Origin: Clavulina sp. PMI_390
Taxonomy: Eukaryota; Basidiomycota; Agaricomycetes; Cantharellales; Hydnaceae
Assembly (NCBI GenBank): GCA_015039315.1
Contig: WIDE01000023.1
Coordinates: 29,487-93,486 of the forward strand
Reading direction: 5' to 3'
DNA length: 64,000 nucleotides
In this document: one piece after another, positions 53,419 to 64,000 of the stretch
How the letters are laid out: the number at the start of each line of letters is the position of its first letter
Position numbering within the stretch: the stretch's first letter is position 1
Program-made: the position numbers and the translations under genes
The notes under the pieces: model-generated
Told to the model about the DNA's origin: nothing
Databases searched by the model: none
What the model saw: only the letters and a program-made list of their open reading frames with translations

Positions 53419-55489
53419 TCACCACTCCTCCCATAAAGCTGGATCATCCTCCGAAGGGTCATCGACATCAAACAGCTTGTTATAACATGGATTACCCTGA
53501 GTGGACCAGTGCTTGTATGGATTCTTGGGGTCAACGCGCACCCCGCAGCGATAGCAATAATGCATCTGGCAGCGGACGCATGTCATCTACACGAGAAGCG
53601 TCCGGGAAAGCGTCAGCTTCCATGGGGGTTGACCAGATAAATGAGTGTGTCGAATACGTACATGATTACATCCTGATGGTGTCGAAGGCGCAATATATTC
53701 CAGAAACGAAACATTAGTTGGATAACTCCCAAAAACTGAGCGATATAGCAGCTGCGCACCATGACTCTTCTCGCAAAAGACCTGGCAACCAGGGCATCTC
53801 GTAGCGCTGCTCTCCAACCACTTGCGATTCTCCTCGTCTTCTTGATACTGTTTGATCATTTTCTGTAGTATTTTGCTTCCTCCTAGCATACGCTCCATAA
53901 GAATACGACGAGGAGAACCTTCCGCGAGCTCCAGGTATTCGCGCACAAAGGTGGAGCCGGAGCGGACCGAGCACGGTGTAAGGGGACCATGCCTGAAGAT
54001 ATTTTTTTAATGAATAAAGGGATTCGCGAGGCCAGTACGCGGATTAAGCACTCTTTGGACGTGAATCAACATACCAGGCTTTCTTACAGAACATACAAAA
54101 CGCAAAGCCGCACGCGTCGCACGTCCTCAGCTTCTGCCAACCTATCGACAGCTCTCCCAAAGCTCCAATATCCCCCTGATCGTCATCTACGGGGTCAGAA
54201 GTCCCCTCGGACAATCGACGCTTGGGAGCGGATACTGGAGCTTGGCAGAACTGGAGCGGACAATGGACGATAGTCGGGTCTGTTGGGGGCAAACGATGAC
54301 CACAAGGAACCCCACCAGGAGAATAGAACGCGGAGATGATAGTTTCGAGCGTTCAGCTAGAAATTTTTGTAATTGGAGAGGGAGGAAATGTGAACATACC
54401 GCGAGCAATATCACGCTGGACCTTAAGCCACCTCCACCGCGTCACCTCCTCTTCCGTCAGCACTCGTCTCACATCTTCCTCGGTAGCCTCAGCATTATTT
54501 TGGATGGGATTCTCATCATCATCATTCAGGCCCTCTGCCCTTGTCCGGCGTTTTCCAGTGACACACTTCATGTCAGCGCACCTTACATTCCCTACATCGC
54601 CTTCCCGCACAGCCAACCCCCACCCATCGCGCAAGCACTCCTTACAGAACACATGCCCACATGAAATCAAGCGAACACAAGCTGACCCCTTCTTGTCTTC
54701 GAAGCATATTTGGCAGTGGAATGATGTAGACGCAAAAGACGCATCCGAGAGGAGAGCATTGTAATTGCTGAGGTGCTGCGATGCAATAGTAACAAGTGGG
54801 GCTGAGTGGGAAAGATATATGGTTGGAACCTTGGAGCTTGATTGTTTTGATGATGATGCCGAAGGTGATGATGACGATAACGAAGTAGGAGGAGTATCGA
54901 GGCCCAATGGATCGCTCAAAAAATCGCCACCCACAATAGTCTCTGCGATCCGCCACAACACGCCTTCGCCGAGGTCGCGTTGTTCTCGCCAAAGCTCATG
55001 GAGGTGAGTCACAAGTCGAGCAATTTGAGAGGGAGGTAGCCATGAATGGGTGCAGTAAGCCGAGAGAAACGATGGGGGTGTAATGAGGGGATATGTGTGT
55101 GGGAGGAAGAGATCAAGGATGAGAGGAGGAAGATAGGAGACCACGACTTCGGAGGTCAAGGGCTGTGATACAGCGCTACTGCCGGATGGTGTGGGTAAAG
55201 AGGCCTCTATACTGTTGGTTGGAGTCTTGGTGCTGCTCGACTGATCTTCTGAGATGAACACTCGTCGTGGGCTACCGAGATCAATCGCTAGTTCTAGCTT
55301 GACGGTAATTCCATCATAGTTCAATTTCCTGGTAACACAGTCAGGGTATATTGCCTAATATCATAGAAGCTGTTATGGCTCGTTCTGATTACACACCAGT
55401 GCTTTGCTTACCTCTAGGGCAGTCAACTCATCCTCAACGATGGACCGACAAGTTTCAAGGTCTTCCGGGGGTATTTGAGCTAGTGACAT
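53419..55489 (-). CDS. RWD-RBR E3 ubiquitin ligase (RNF14-like)
   Basis: Exons (minus): 55489-55412, 55354-54400, 54279-54075, 53992-53760, 53672-53662 (11 nt), 53586-53419; 549 residues. The N-terminal RWD domain starts at CRSIVEDELTALEAIYPDC and runs through HTYPLITPPSFLSAYCTHSWL. RING1 starts near residue 240 (CQICFEDKKGSACVRLISCGHVFCKECL). The IBR part has CPLQFCQAPV and CDACGFAFCMFCKKAW. RING2 has RCPGCQVFCEKSHG followed by Cys492-Asn-His-Met-Thr-Cys. In RBR ligases (established) ubiquitin is passed from E2 to the RING2 Cys before the substrate; Cys492 is the catalytic residue by comparison. It is encoded by the 11-nt microexon (GATGTAATCAT). The C-terminus is acidic. It is divergent from ALG10, with 383 bases between start codons. 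Confidence 0.92.
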
Positions 55490-55872
55490 TAATGGATATA
55501 CGTGTAGAAGAATGCAAAAAAAATGTGTTGATGTGCTGTATATGCTGAGTCAAGAGTGATGCCAAGTCCAATGATGTCCGAGAGCTGAGATTTGGTGATT
55601 CGAAAGAGGTGAAAGTAGCGCGCCTTATCCCCGTAATGTACGGGTTTATCACAAGGATTTCCAGTGCTTGCACAGTGAGGAATCGAGTCGAGAGAGTTTC
55701 CACCACACCGTCCGAGAGATTCGGTCCCGATGTGGCAACTCACAACCAAACAGTCCACAACATTTTGCCTCCGACCCACGTCGACGCTCGTTTCTCAACT
55801 TCTAGGGCCTCTTGATACTTATAATTAGACAAGGACGATTTGAGTTAATCTTCGCACAACCTTTAGCCAAAA
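55490..55872. other. Divergent promoter region between the RBR ligase and ALG10
   Basis: The 383-base stretch separates two start codons on opposite strands, so a shared or closely packed promoter is likely. No specific site can be called with confidence. Confidence 0.5.
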
Positions 55873-58064
55873 ATGGCGTCCATATCGCAGGACACTGTGC
55901 GATACCTCGCCAATGCAGTCGTGCAGGTTCTGATTGCAAAGGAAGTGAATGTACTAGTGACGGAACCTTACATGGTCAGTTCCAGGCATGACCAAAGGCG
56001 GAATCTATATCTTATGGCTGTCCCCACGGCATTCTGTGCTGCCTTAGGACGAGCCTTTCCATATTCCACAAGCACAAGCATATTGCAGAAGCGAATGGGA
56101 TGTGTGGGATCCCAAAATTACTACACCACCAGGGCTGTGAGTGCTTACTTATTCTCTCTTATCACTCTTTCGTAGCTCATGTTCTGAATGCTTCACCTCT
56201 AGGTATCTCATTTCAGTTGCCTTCAAATCGGTGTTCCTCTTCAGATGCACCCTTCCCGTCCTTCGCTTCACCAACATTCTGCTGTCTCTATTGATACCCC
56301 CAATCATCACCCGCATCCTTGCCCGAGTTCGAAGGGAGTCTCCACCTGAATCGCTGCTGGAGCCGACACCAGAAGCACTCATTATCGCGCTATTCCCTGT
56401 TGGGTGGTTCTTCAATTTCCTGTACTACACTGAGACGGGGAGCGTTCTGTTTGTATTGATGTGCTTCTGGGCTGCTCTCGAGGGCAAACACGCTGCTGCT
56501 GCACTGGTGAGTTTCGATCATCACGCGGTACTCTTGCCTATGTTCGGGGTATCAGTCTAAATCATTTTTCATGGTGCATCATTGATGTGCACATAAATGT
56601 AGCTGGGACTGGCGAGCTGCTTCTTCCGCCAAACAAACATCATTTGGGTGGCCTATGCGCTTGGGTTTGGTGCTCTTGCTAAATTACATCGCCCTCCTCC
56701 ACGCAGCACGACAGGCACCGCTGCAGTTGCGCCTGCGTCTCCTCTCTACGATCCCCCAGCGCGTTCCGCGACAATATGTAAGTCTCATCAAATGCCACTC
56801 GAGCACCTTTGCTGATGAGCATGGTGTTATTGCGCTATCTGGCCCTCCTAGTTGATATTATTCAATGCTTCGTCTTCCTCCCTAACGCCATATTATCAGT
56901 AACGGAGGTTCTTGCGCCATACGCGGCGGTAGCAGCTGCATTTGTGGGCTTTGTCGTCTGGAATGGGGGAATCGTCCTAGGTTAGTCCTCCAATCTCTCC
57001 CTTCTATTACTGGCGGTGCTAACTGCCTTTCGGTTCCTATCGCTTCTCACCGGTAGGCGACAAGTCAAACCACATCCCACAGATCCATATACCGCAGCTC
57101 TACTACTTCATTGCGTTCAGCACTGCGTTGGGATTGCCAGTGCTGGTGAGCGGGCCAGGAGGGCCGAGCTACCTCGTTCGAGAGGTGATAAGGCGGATGG
57201 TGGGGACCAGAACGTGGGTCAAATTCCTAATTCATACGGGCCTATCTATTTCCTCAACAATCTTTTATTCTGTGTACAGACGAGTCATCCTGAATACGCT
57301 TCTGTGTGCGGCCATGATGGTGACAATAAGGCTCTTCACGTAAGTGGCTGTTACTATCTCACCAGATAATTGCTCAAGCTGATCATTCCAACATTCTCAA
57401 CTGATGACGCAATAGTATTCACCACCCATTCCTTCTCTCCGATAATCGGCACTACACTTTCTACGTTTGGGCCCGTGTGTTCCGCCGTCATCCACTGGTG
57501 GGGCCCGCCCTTGCTCCAGGGTATTTGGTCTGCGCGTATGCATGGTTCGTGCGGGTGTACTGCCCGCCGCGACCGCGAATCAACGCCAGGACGACCACGA
57601 ATCCGCCCATGCTGCGAGCAAATGGGAGTGCTGTGCCACACGGGAACGGGAATGGAGGCATCGCTGAAGCTGTCGCTGCCCCTCCTCCTACCACAGCACT
57701 ACGGACTACCCCACAGGACTCGACGAAATCGCTCTTGCATGCGCTCCTGCTCCCGATATGTCTCGTTCTGGCACTGCTGCCCACCCCGCTCCTCGAGCCG
57801 CGCTATTTCCTCATTCCATACATCCTCCTACGACTCCAAGTCCCGCTCCCCTCAATTCCTTTCTCTTCCTCGTCTTCTCGCTCGTCGAGTACAGCATGGT
57901 GGGAGACGACAGTCGAGGACACATTCGGCCTCTCACCTAGCGATAATGGAGGGATCATGTGGGGTGTACTGCTAGAGGGCGTATGGTACGCGGCAATCAA
58001 CTATGCGACGATGTGGGTGTTTTTGTATAAGGAGCGGGAAGGTGTGGGGCGCTTCATGTGGTGA
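55873..58064 (+). CDS. ALG10: ALG10 dolichyl-phosphate-glucose alpha-1,2-glucosyltransferase
   Basis: Exons: 55873-55974, 56048-56136, 56203-56506, 56603-56777, 56852-56980, 57057-57213, 57280-57339, 57416-58064; 554 residues. A polytopic ER membrane protein of the DIE2/ALG10 family. Hallmarks: [66 protein letters not shown] and [14 protein letters not shown]. Family knowledge: it adds the terminal glucose (alpha-1,2) to Glc2Man9GlcNAc2-PP-dolichol, the last step of precursor assembly before N-glycan transfer. The lumenal DEPFH segment carries the acidic motif thought to be catalytic. The C-terminal exon has a hydrophilic insert ([10 protein letters not shown] and following) not expected from short family members and two or more further TM segments. 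Intron lengths are 60-100 nt. Confidence 0.94.
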
Positions 58065-59057
58065 TTTTTCTTCTTCTTTTCTGGTTCGGAGCGGACTGTA
58101 TATACGATATCAGTGATCCAGGGAATTTACTTGCCTGTCAGTGTCGCCTGTAACTGTGATGTCGACGGAAGGGTCGGATGTTGTCCAGCATGTGATCGCG
58201 GCTGGGGCGGTTTTAACGGGGCAGCGGACAAAGTCGGGTGTGGTGCCTAGGCCACCCTGCATCAGGCTCAAGATCCATCAGTATCAGAGGAGGTTTGTCG
58301 AGAGGTCTATGAAGTACACGTAGCATTTGCTCAGTGTTCTTACAGAGAGTGCGCACATGCCAAATGTAATTGTCACCTGTCTTTAGTAATGATTGGTCCG
58401 ATTTTGACTGGGGATCGGCGTCGAGGCTCGATCCGCAAAGCGAGCGGGAGGAAATGAATGGAGGGATGCTGTAAATAAGCGCCATGTTCGAGTCGAACCA
58501 GATCCTGATTGAATTGGGCAACATATGACACACCGAGTCGGACCCCTCGCCGCAGCCCGGGCTACCGACGTCGTCCCCCTCCTCGACAGGTTTTTCGTTG
58601 TCGTTCATGGTGATGCAACGCTCGCTCTGAGCAGGAAGTTTGCCCCCGCTCACCCGCGCTGTAGTTTGAATAGAGAAAAGGAGAGTAAAAAGAGGCTGGA
58701 GCGAGAATATCAAAAAAACGCACACGGCCGTGCTCTCTCCTGTCAAAAGTCGTAATCTCTCCCAGTATCAGGGTCCCACTCCAACAAGAGCACAACAACA
58801 AACCCAAACGGGCACGTTTCCCCCGCTTCGTTCGTTTTGCTTTTCGTGCTTTTTTGGTCCTAGGGGGAAAGACGCGTGCTCGGTGCTGTGTCCGCGCCCG
58901 CCAGTCTGCTCTGCCTATTTCCTTTTCGCTTCACGGAACCATCCATCTACCCACCGGCGAATCCAATAGACTTTCTATCTCGGCAGCCCCCCCTCCCCAC
59001 TTCTTCCTCCAGCTCGTCAAGCGGGGGTGGTACGCATAGAGTTTTTGTACAGCGGGG
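58065..59057. other. Intergenic, no gene seen
   Basis: This is the 3' flank of ALG10 and the promoter of the following long gene. It has pyrimidine-rich tracts at about 58,800-59,040; no other feature is recognised. Confidence 0.5.
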
Positions 59058-62000
59058 ATGAGCCAGCCCGCAGAGCCTTCCTCGCCCACTGCCAGCTCAA
59101 AAACAAGCTCACAGTCCCGTCGGACCCATAGACACTCGCATACCCGCAGCGCAGCTTCTCTCTCCAATCTCCCATCCTCCGGCGTCGGCCCTTCTTCGAA
59201 GCCTACCCGCAATGCCCACAGCGCATCCTCTTCTCTAACGAAAATAATTGTGGACGCTCTCCGGCCTGACCCTGTCAATGACCCCAGCTCGTCAACAGCC
59301 TCAGCTTCAGGCACTGCGCTGATGAAGTCCAAAAGTCAGGAACTCCATGGGAGAGGAAAATCGGTCGCGTCGACAACAGCAACGACGTCGGCGGCTGCTC
59401 GACTGATGCCGAAGGAACGTCGACCTCGGTGCGTAACAGCCTCCGTCATTTTTGAGCTTTTGACTGTGGGCACACGTTCCTGACTTGACATGGTTCTTTC
59501 TATCCGTCTATGCACCTGTCGTCCTCTATCCTACACGCGTGTTTAGCACCTTCTCGACGAGCACATGTGCCAGTACGTTCTCAGACACCAAAAGCTCGCG
59601 CATACGGCTGCGCGTCAAAGCCCGGATGATTGCTCGGTACGTCTTTCATTCGTCATCTCTTGCTACCTGCTCCAGTATGGCGCGTCCCAAATGTGAAAGG
59701 ACGCGTCTATAGTCCCTGGACTGCGCGTTGCTCTGCTCCATGGCTCGACACTTTTGGACCCTTGTTGTCGCGAGGAAATGATATCGAAAACTGATTGTCG
59801 CTATCTCCTATCCTATCATGAACACCGCCCTTCACTCCACTCATCAGGCAACTAGCTATCTCTTCGGATGAAGCGAAGCAATCCCTCGTCCAGATCCGCA
59901 TCGACTCGGCAGACCGTAGCAGGCAGAGCGCTGAGAGGGCCTTGCGAGAGTAAGCACCTTCTCGAAATTTGATTCCTTTTTTTCTTTCCCTTTCTCTGTT
60001 TTCTTCGTGGTGTTCCTGTCTTTTCCCGTGATCCCCCGAGCTACCGGAGATAGACGACGCGTCGTATGCGCGTATGCTGTACCAAGATGGATCGTCCCTA
60101 CACTCCGGCCGTTCGATGTTCACACACCTGCATTCGGGTGTAATCTCCCCTTTCTCTCATCTGCTCTTCATTTCTCACAAGACGATCCACTCAACTGACA
60201 CTTGACATCCTCAATCAGATCCCTTGTCCAAAAAGCGACGTTAGAAAGTACGCTTGATGCACTTCGACGCGAGCTTCAGGATTCGCGCTCGCAGCTCGAG
60301 GATTGCCGGCGCGAGAAGGAGAGCTTGCAGATTGAGAATTCCATGCTTGTCGAGGAGCTTGCGGAGCTGAGGCGCCATCCTTCCATGTTGGGAGTAGGGA
60401 AGAGTGTGAGAGCTCGTGCGAGCTCATCGACCATTCGGCAGAGAGCACACACGTACGTTTTTGATTTCAGTTCTGATCGCTGAGATGAGGGTTGATGGAG
60501 CTGTTATCGTACGCCTTTCATAATTTTCTAGACTGAGCGAGCCACCCAAACCTCTGCCGCCTACTCGACGGGTAAGCAATCAAAATTTCCAATTTGCAAG
60601 AGGGAGACGAGACAGCTGAACCTTGTCAATTGTGTACCTTGTTTAGCAGCGAAGCCGAGACAACTTCCTCACCGTTTCCCCTGCATTTAGCCCCCTCACC
60701 CCAATCCCACAGTCCCCCCTCATTTTTGCAGATGAACAAGACTCCTTCCCATCTCCCCAGCCTCCCCTAAACTCGATCGACCCTGAAGACAACAACCCAC
60801 TTTCTTCCCCTCCAAATGCCCACGCTCATGCTCGCGCTAACAATGCGAACGACCTGAGTCCCCTAACTCCATTTTCCGACTCTGTCTTGTCTACTGAAGG
60901 AGCAACGATGACAACAGCGACAGATACGGAAACCGACCCTCTATCAGAGCAGGAAGGCGATGACGATACCGTAGATATGCCGAGACGAGGAGGCAGGCAG
61001 CCCGTAATTCCTCTATTTGCGGATCACATCTCGTTCCTTACCGAGCTCGAGGGGAGCGCCATCTCTGATGCGTCGGATCCTGCTGCGCGCGGTAAAGGCA
61101 CCATCATGCTCAGTGGTGACCCCCATCGGCCCAGTGGTTTTGGCTTTAACAGCCTTCGCGCAAACATGGATGCAGGTGATAATGCGAGCATGTCTGCGCG
61201 CTTGAGAAGGATGTCGGCGTCCATGTCTACGACTGGTGAGAGCAGTCGACGCAGTTCGTGGGCGACGAGCGTCTCTAGCCTCGATGATGCGCCTGTGCTA
61301 GTTATTGGACCTGGTGCGAGCGGTAATGGTGCGGGTTCCGGTATTGGTGGCCTGGCTGCTATTGGCATGGGACACCGGGCCTTCCCTCCTTTGCCACCCG
61401 TGCCTAGGGAGACTGTGGAAAGTGGGGGCATGGTGGGTGGCAGAACGAGGCGAGTGACGATTGCTACCTCTGGTACGAGCCCTCGAGGTCCAGCCATGTT
61501 TTCGGCTGCCGGAGCAGGGCTCCCGGCTTCACCACCTCAAGGCCAGACCAAAGGAAGAGATCGCGCAGTATCAAGTGCTTCTGCACGTTCAGCTCATTCA
61601 GGGCGCTCAGGGGTATCCTCTGCATCCACAAACAAACCTCTCCCTCTACCACCCATCCCAGTCCCCCCTGTCCCCACCCTTCCGTCGGTGTCTCGAGCCG
61701 CGATCGGCTCACCAACCGGCAGCGTATTCTCATCCTCACCGGTGTCGATTCTCCCACCGTCCATGTCGATCTTTATGGCTCCTGGAGCTGTCCCTGCTTT
61801 GCCTCCAAAGTCCCCCACTCAGGCTGCAGCTGCCAAGTCCGTCCACGCGTCGTCACCTACCACCCCACTTGCTACCACCTCGCCGACCAGCCCACGTGGT
61901 GCTATGCCTAATCATGCCCCGATGCCTTCAACTTCTTCGACTGCCCATTCTTCATCTTCGAGCTCGACGCCTCGTCCTTCCACAGTCACCCAAGCTTCCC

Positions 62001-64000
62001 AATCCAACTCCCGTTCAGAGACACCGCGCTCCTCCTCGGAAAAGACAGAAGATGAAGGAAACGAGGGCCGTGAGCGGAGTGAAGTCGGTATTCGACCGAA
62101 GAAGAGTACGTCTTCGTTCAAGACATTCATGACGACGAGCAGCCGGACTGTGATGCCTGGCGGCGGGTCTTTGGGCCATGGTCATGGCCATGGAAACTCC
62201 ACCACATCATTAGTCAGTACTGTTGGTGGCTCCGTTGCACCAAACGGCTCGGCTGGATTAGCTTCAGTTGCTGCACCAGCTCCTCTTGTTCCACCGCGCA
62301 ATCCAAATCGGCCTCGGTCGATAATCAACTTGAGAACCAGTGGTGAGACTACTCGGTCCACCGCCTCTGCTTCTGGCTCAATCTCGAAGAAAGGCGGAGC
62401 TGCGATGGGAGAAGCGTCTAGGCAAGGAGCGGAGAGCCCAGCATTGAGTGAGAGGAGTCTTCTGGCTCCTGTACGTCCTCCACGCCCTCCTCGTTCGGTG
62501 TCATCTGCTTCAAACCAGTGGGTGACGGAATCAGAGACTGATGGTGGGACAGAGAGTGATGCTGTTGGTGGTGGCGACGAAGCAGACCCAGCATCCGTTG
62601 CCCCGAAAGTCCCTCCCAAAACGGCAAGCCCAACAAAGAAGTCCAATTCGAAGCGTACGTCGATATTGGGCCTGATACCCTCTATGGATGCCGCTAGAGC
62701 CTCCTTCCTCTCTACAAACACATCGCACACGTCGGCTACAAACAACACTAACCGCACGGTTTCGTCGTCTACTACCTCGAACGTCTCGGAAGGCAGCGCG
62801 GAGCTCGTGAATGTCACTGGTCTCGTGCGCCACAAGAGTGAGCGCGTGAGGACGCGTCGAGTGCTGAGTGTTTTGGGAAGTGCGGAAACCTCTGAAACTA
62901 CCGCAAGCCAAGGATTGCCAACTGGCTTGAACGGGCGATCTAATTCTCTGTCGATGAAGCCTAGCACAGCTCGAGGCACTGGTATGAGTACTGGCGTTGG
63001 AGTGAGTGGGTGGGATGGAGTTGGTGCATGGTCGTCTTCTAGAGAGAGGACGCAATCGCAGTCGACGATCCTTGGCATCGGGCCTCAATCTAAAAAAGTA
63101 ACACCGGCTAGTCCAAAGGCTAAAACATTCAGCTCTCAAGGTATTCGCCAGCTACTGGGTGCCCGCACGGGCATGTCACCGACGAGTCCTCGCACGAATG
63201 ATACGGGCGGGACCACCCCATCACCCACAACGCCGTTGACCGCCATGAGCCCTGGCATGAAGGGTGCTACCTCAACGTCTCCCACTGCAAACAGTTCGCC
63301 GGGCTCGCCGCTCACTTCTCCGTCATGGCAAAGCCACACCAGCTTTGCACAGGCTCGCTCAGTACCCCCCTTAGCGTCCTACGCCCCCGCCTCATCATCC
63401 ACGACCGCTAGCGCTCCTGGTCTTGTTCAGCGGGTCCCTCGCAAACCACGTGCACCCCGTCGCCAACTCACGGTAGACACAGAAGTGACGAAGCGTGTGC
63501 GCCCCACATCAAGCTCCTCTCGACCATCGCTTGCCGGTGCAGGTAGCATCGAGGAACGCCGTAATAGTGCCCACTCGATACCCTCGGCGCGAAGTCCTGC
63601 AAGTGCCAACAGCCGCGGAGTTGCGAGCCCTCTGAATCCGAATGGAGATACCTATGCGAAGAGCACGCGATCGAGCAGCCCCGAGAGCGTCCAAGAGTTG
63701 TTTGTCGAAACCCACATCCCAGAGATTAGTGTTACGCGTCCGAGGACGAAGGAACGCGAGCGCGAGCGAGCTTCTGCTATTCAAGCACAGGAGCAAGCTC
63801 GAGCGCATGCTCACAAGATGGCGCTCCTTGGGGCTCCCTTGTCCGCTGGTGCCTCATCTGGAGAGTTTGTCAGCCAGCTCTCGACGGGCTCAGTGTCTCC
63901 GTCCATGTCAAACTTGGGCCTTGCTCCTCCTGGGATCGCTCATACTCGCTCGTACTCGGAGCAGTTTCCTTCTTCTGGGAACTTGAATGGCAATGGTCAT
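59058..64000 (+). CDS. Very long Ser/Pro-rich protein with a short coiled coil, incomplete at the window edge
   Basis: Exons: 59058-59428, 59547-59636, 59848-59949, 60219-60452, 60532-60571, 60647 to beyond 64000; more than 1,390 residues seen, with no stop. The N-terminus is Ser/Arg-rich with KIIVDALRPDP. Exons 3-4 encode a continuous heptad-like helix (LESTLDALRRELQDSRSQLEDC and ENSMLVEELAELRRH), probably a dimerising coiled coil. Exon 6 is one open frame of 1,118 codons rich in Ser, Pro, Thr and Gly, with no globular domain, such as SPTSPRTN and PPRPPRSVSS. A partly basic segment with repeated RERERERAS-like residues occurs near the end. Phases agree at all five introns. It looks like a cytoskeletal or signalling scaffold, but I do not recognise it. 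Long Ser-rich stretches would be phosphorylation-rich (inference). Confidence 0.8.

Noticed and set aside
61461..62132. 223-codon plus-strand open frame within the last gene
   Set aside because: It is another frame of the continuous 1,118-codon exon and is Pro/Leu-rich in a way expected from that shift.

Overview
The window is nuclear DNA from a filamentous basidiomycete, most likely an Agaricomycete (mushroom-forming fungus). Genes are split by many short GT-AG introns, mostly 50-75 nt, with several exons under 40 nt. F-box proteins of the type expanded in mushrooms occur three times. Orthologues of fungal core genes are present: ATM1, ALG10, a SulP permease and an RNF14-like RBR ligase. I found no rRNA, CRISPR, transposon or bacterial-style operon. 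All exon joins below were worked out by hand from splice signals, reading frame and, where a duplicate exists, comparison with its paralogue.

Layout. 1-4,673 (minus): two tandem genes for beta-propeller-like repeats fused to a PI-PLC X-like domain, the first cut by the window edge. 6,062-10,640: a Ser-rich twin-CX3C protein (minus) divergent from the mitochondrial ABC exporter ATM1 (plus). 11,366-19,698: two F-box genes (plus) interleaved with two four-TM membrane protein paralogues (minus). 21,446-24,763: sulfate permease (minus). 27,020-28,481: aldo/keto reductase (minus). 29,121-34,511: two tandem S28 serine peptidases (minus). 34,915: an intron-containing tRNA-Phe (plus). 35,332-38,686: two secreted, probably GPI-anchored proteins built from duplicated repeat-encoding exons (minus). 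39,902-45,005: two tandem paralogues of a conserved fungal protein of unknown function (minus). 45,740-55,489 (all minus): F-box gene, class 3 lipase, SDR reductase, RWD-RBR ubiquitin ligase. 55,873-58,064 (plus): ALG10 glucosyltransferase. 59,058 to the edge (plus): a very long Ser/Pro-rich protein with a short coiled coil, incomplete.

Themes. Ten of the 24 firmly called protein genes are in five local paralogue pairs, and each fully visible pair keeps nearly identical exon lengths. The most unusual locus is the modular-exon cell-surface pair at 35.3-38.7 kb, where one gene differs from its neighbour by two extra symmetrical 153-nt exons, each encoding one 51-residue repeat. Two otherwise intact genes (PLC-like and sulfate permease) carry a one-base frame break in a run of four C/G. 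These are either assembly errors or recent lesions. No shared pathway joins the whole window; the genes are mostly independent, with surface and secreted functions (peptidases, PLC-like enzymes, wall protein candidates, membrane proteins) over-represented among the duplicated ones.
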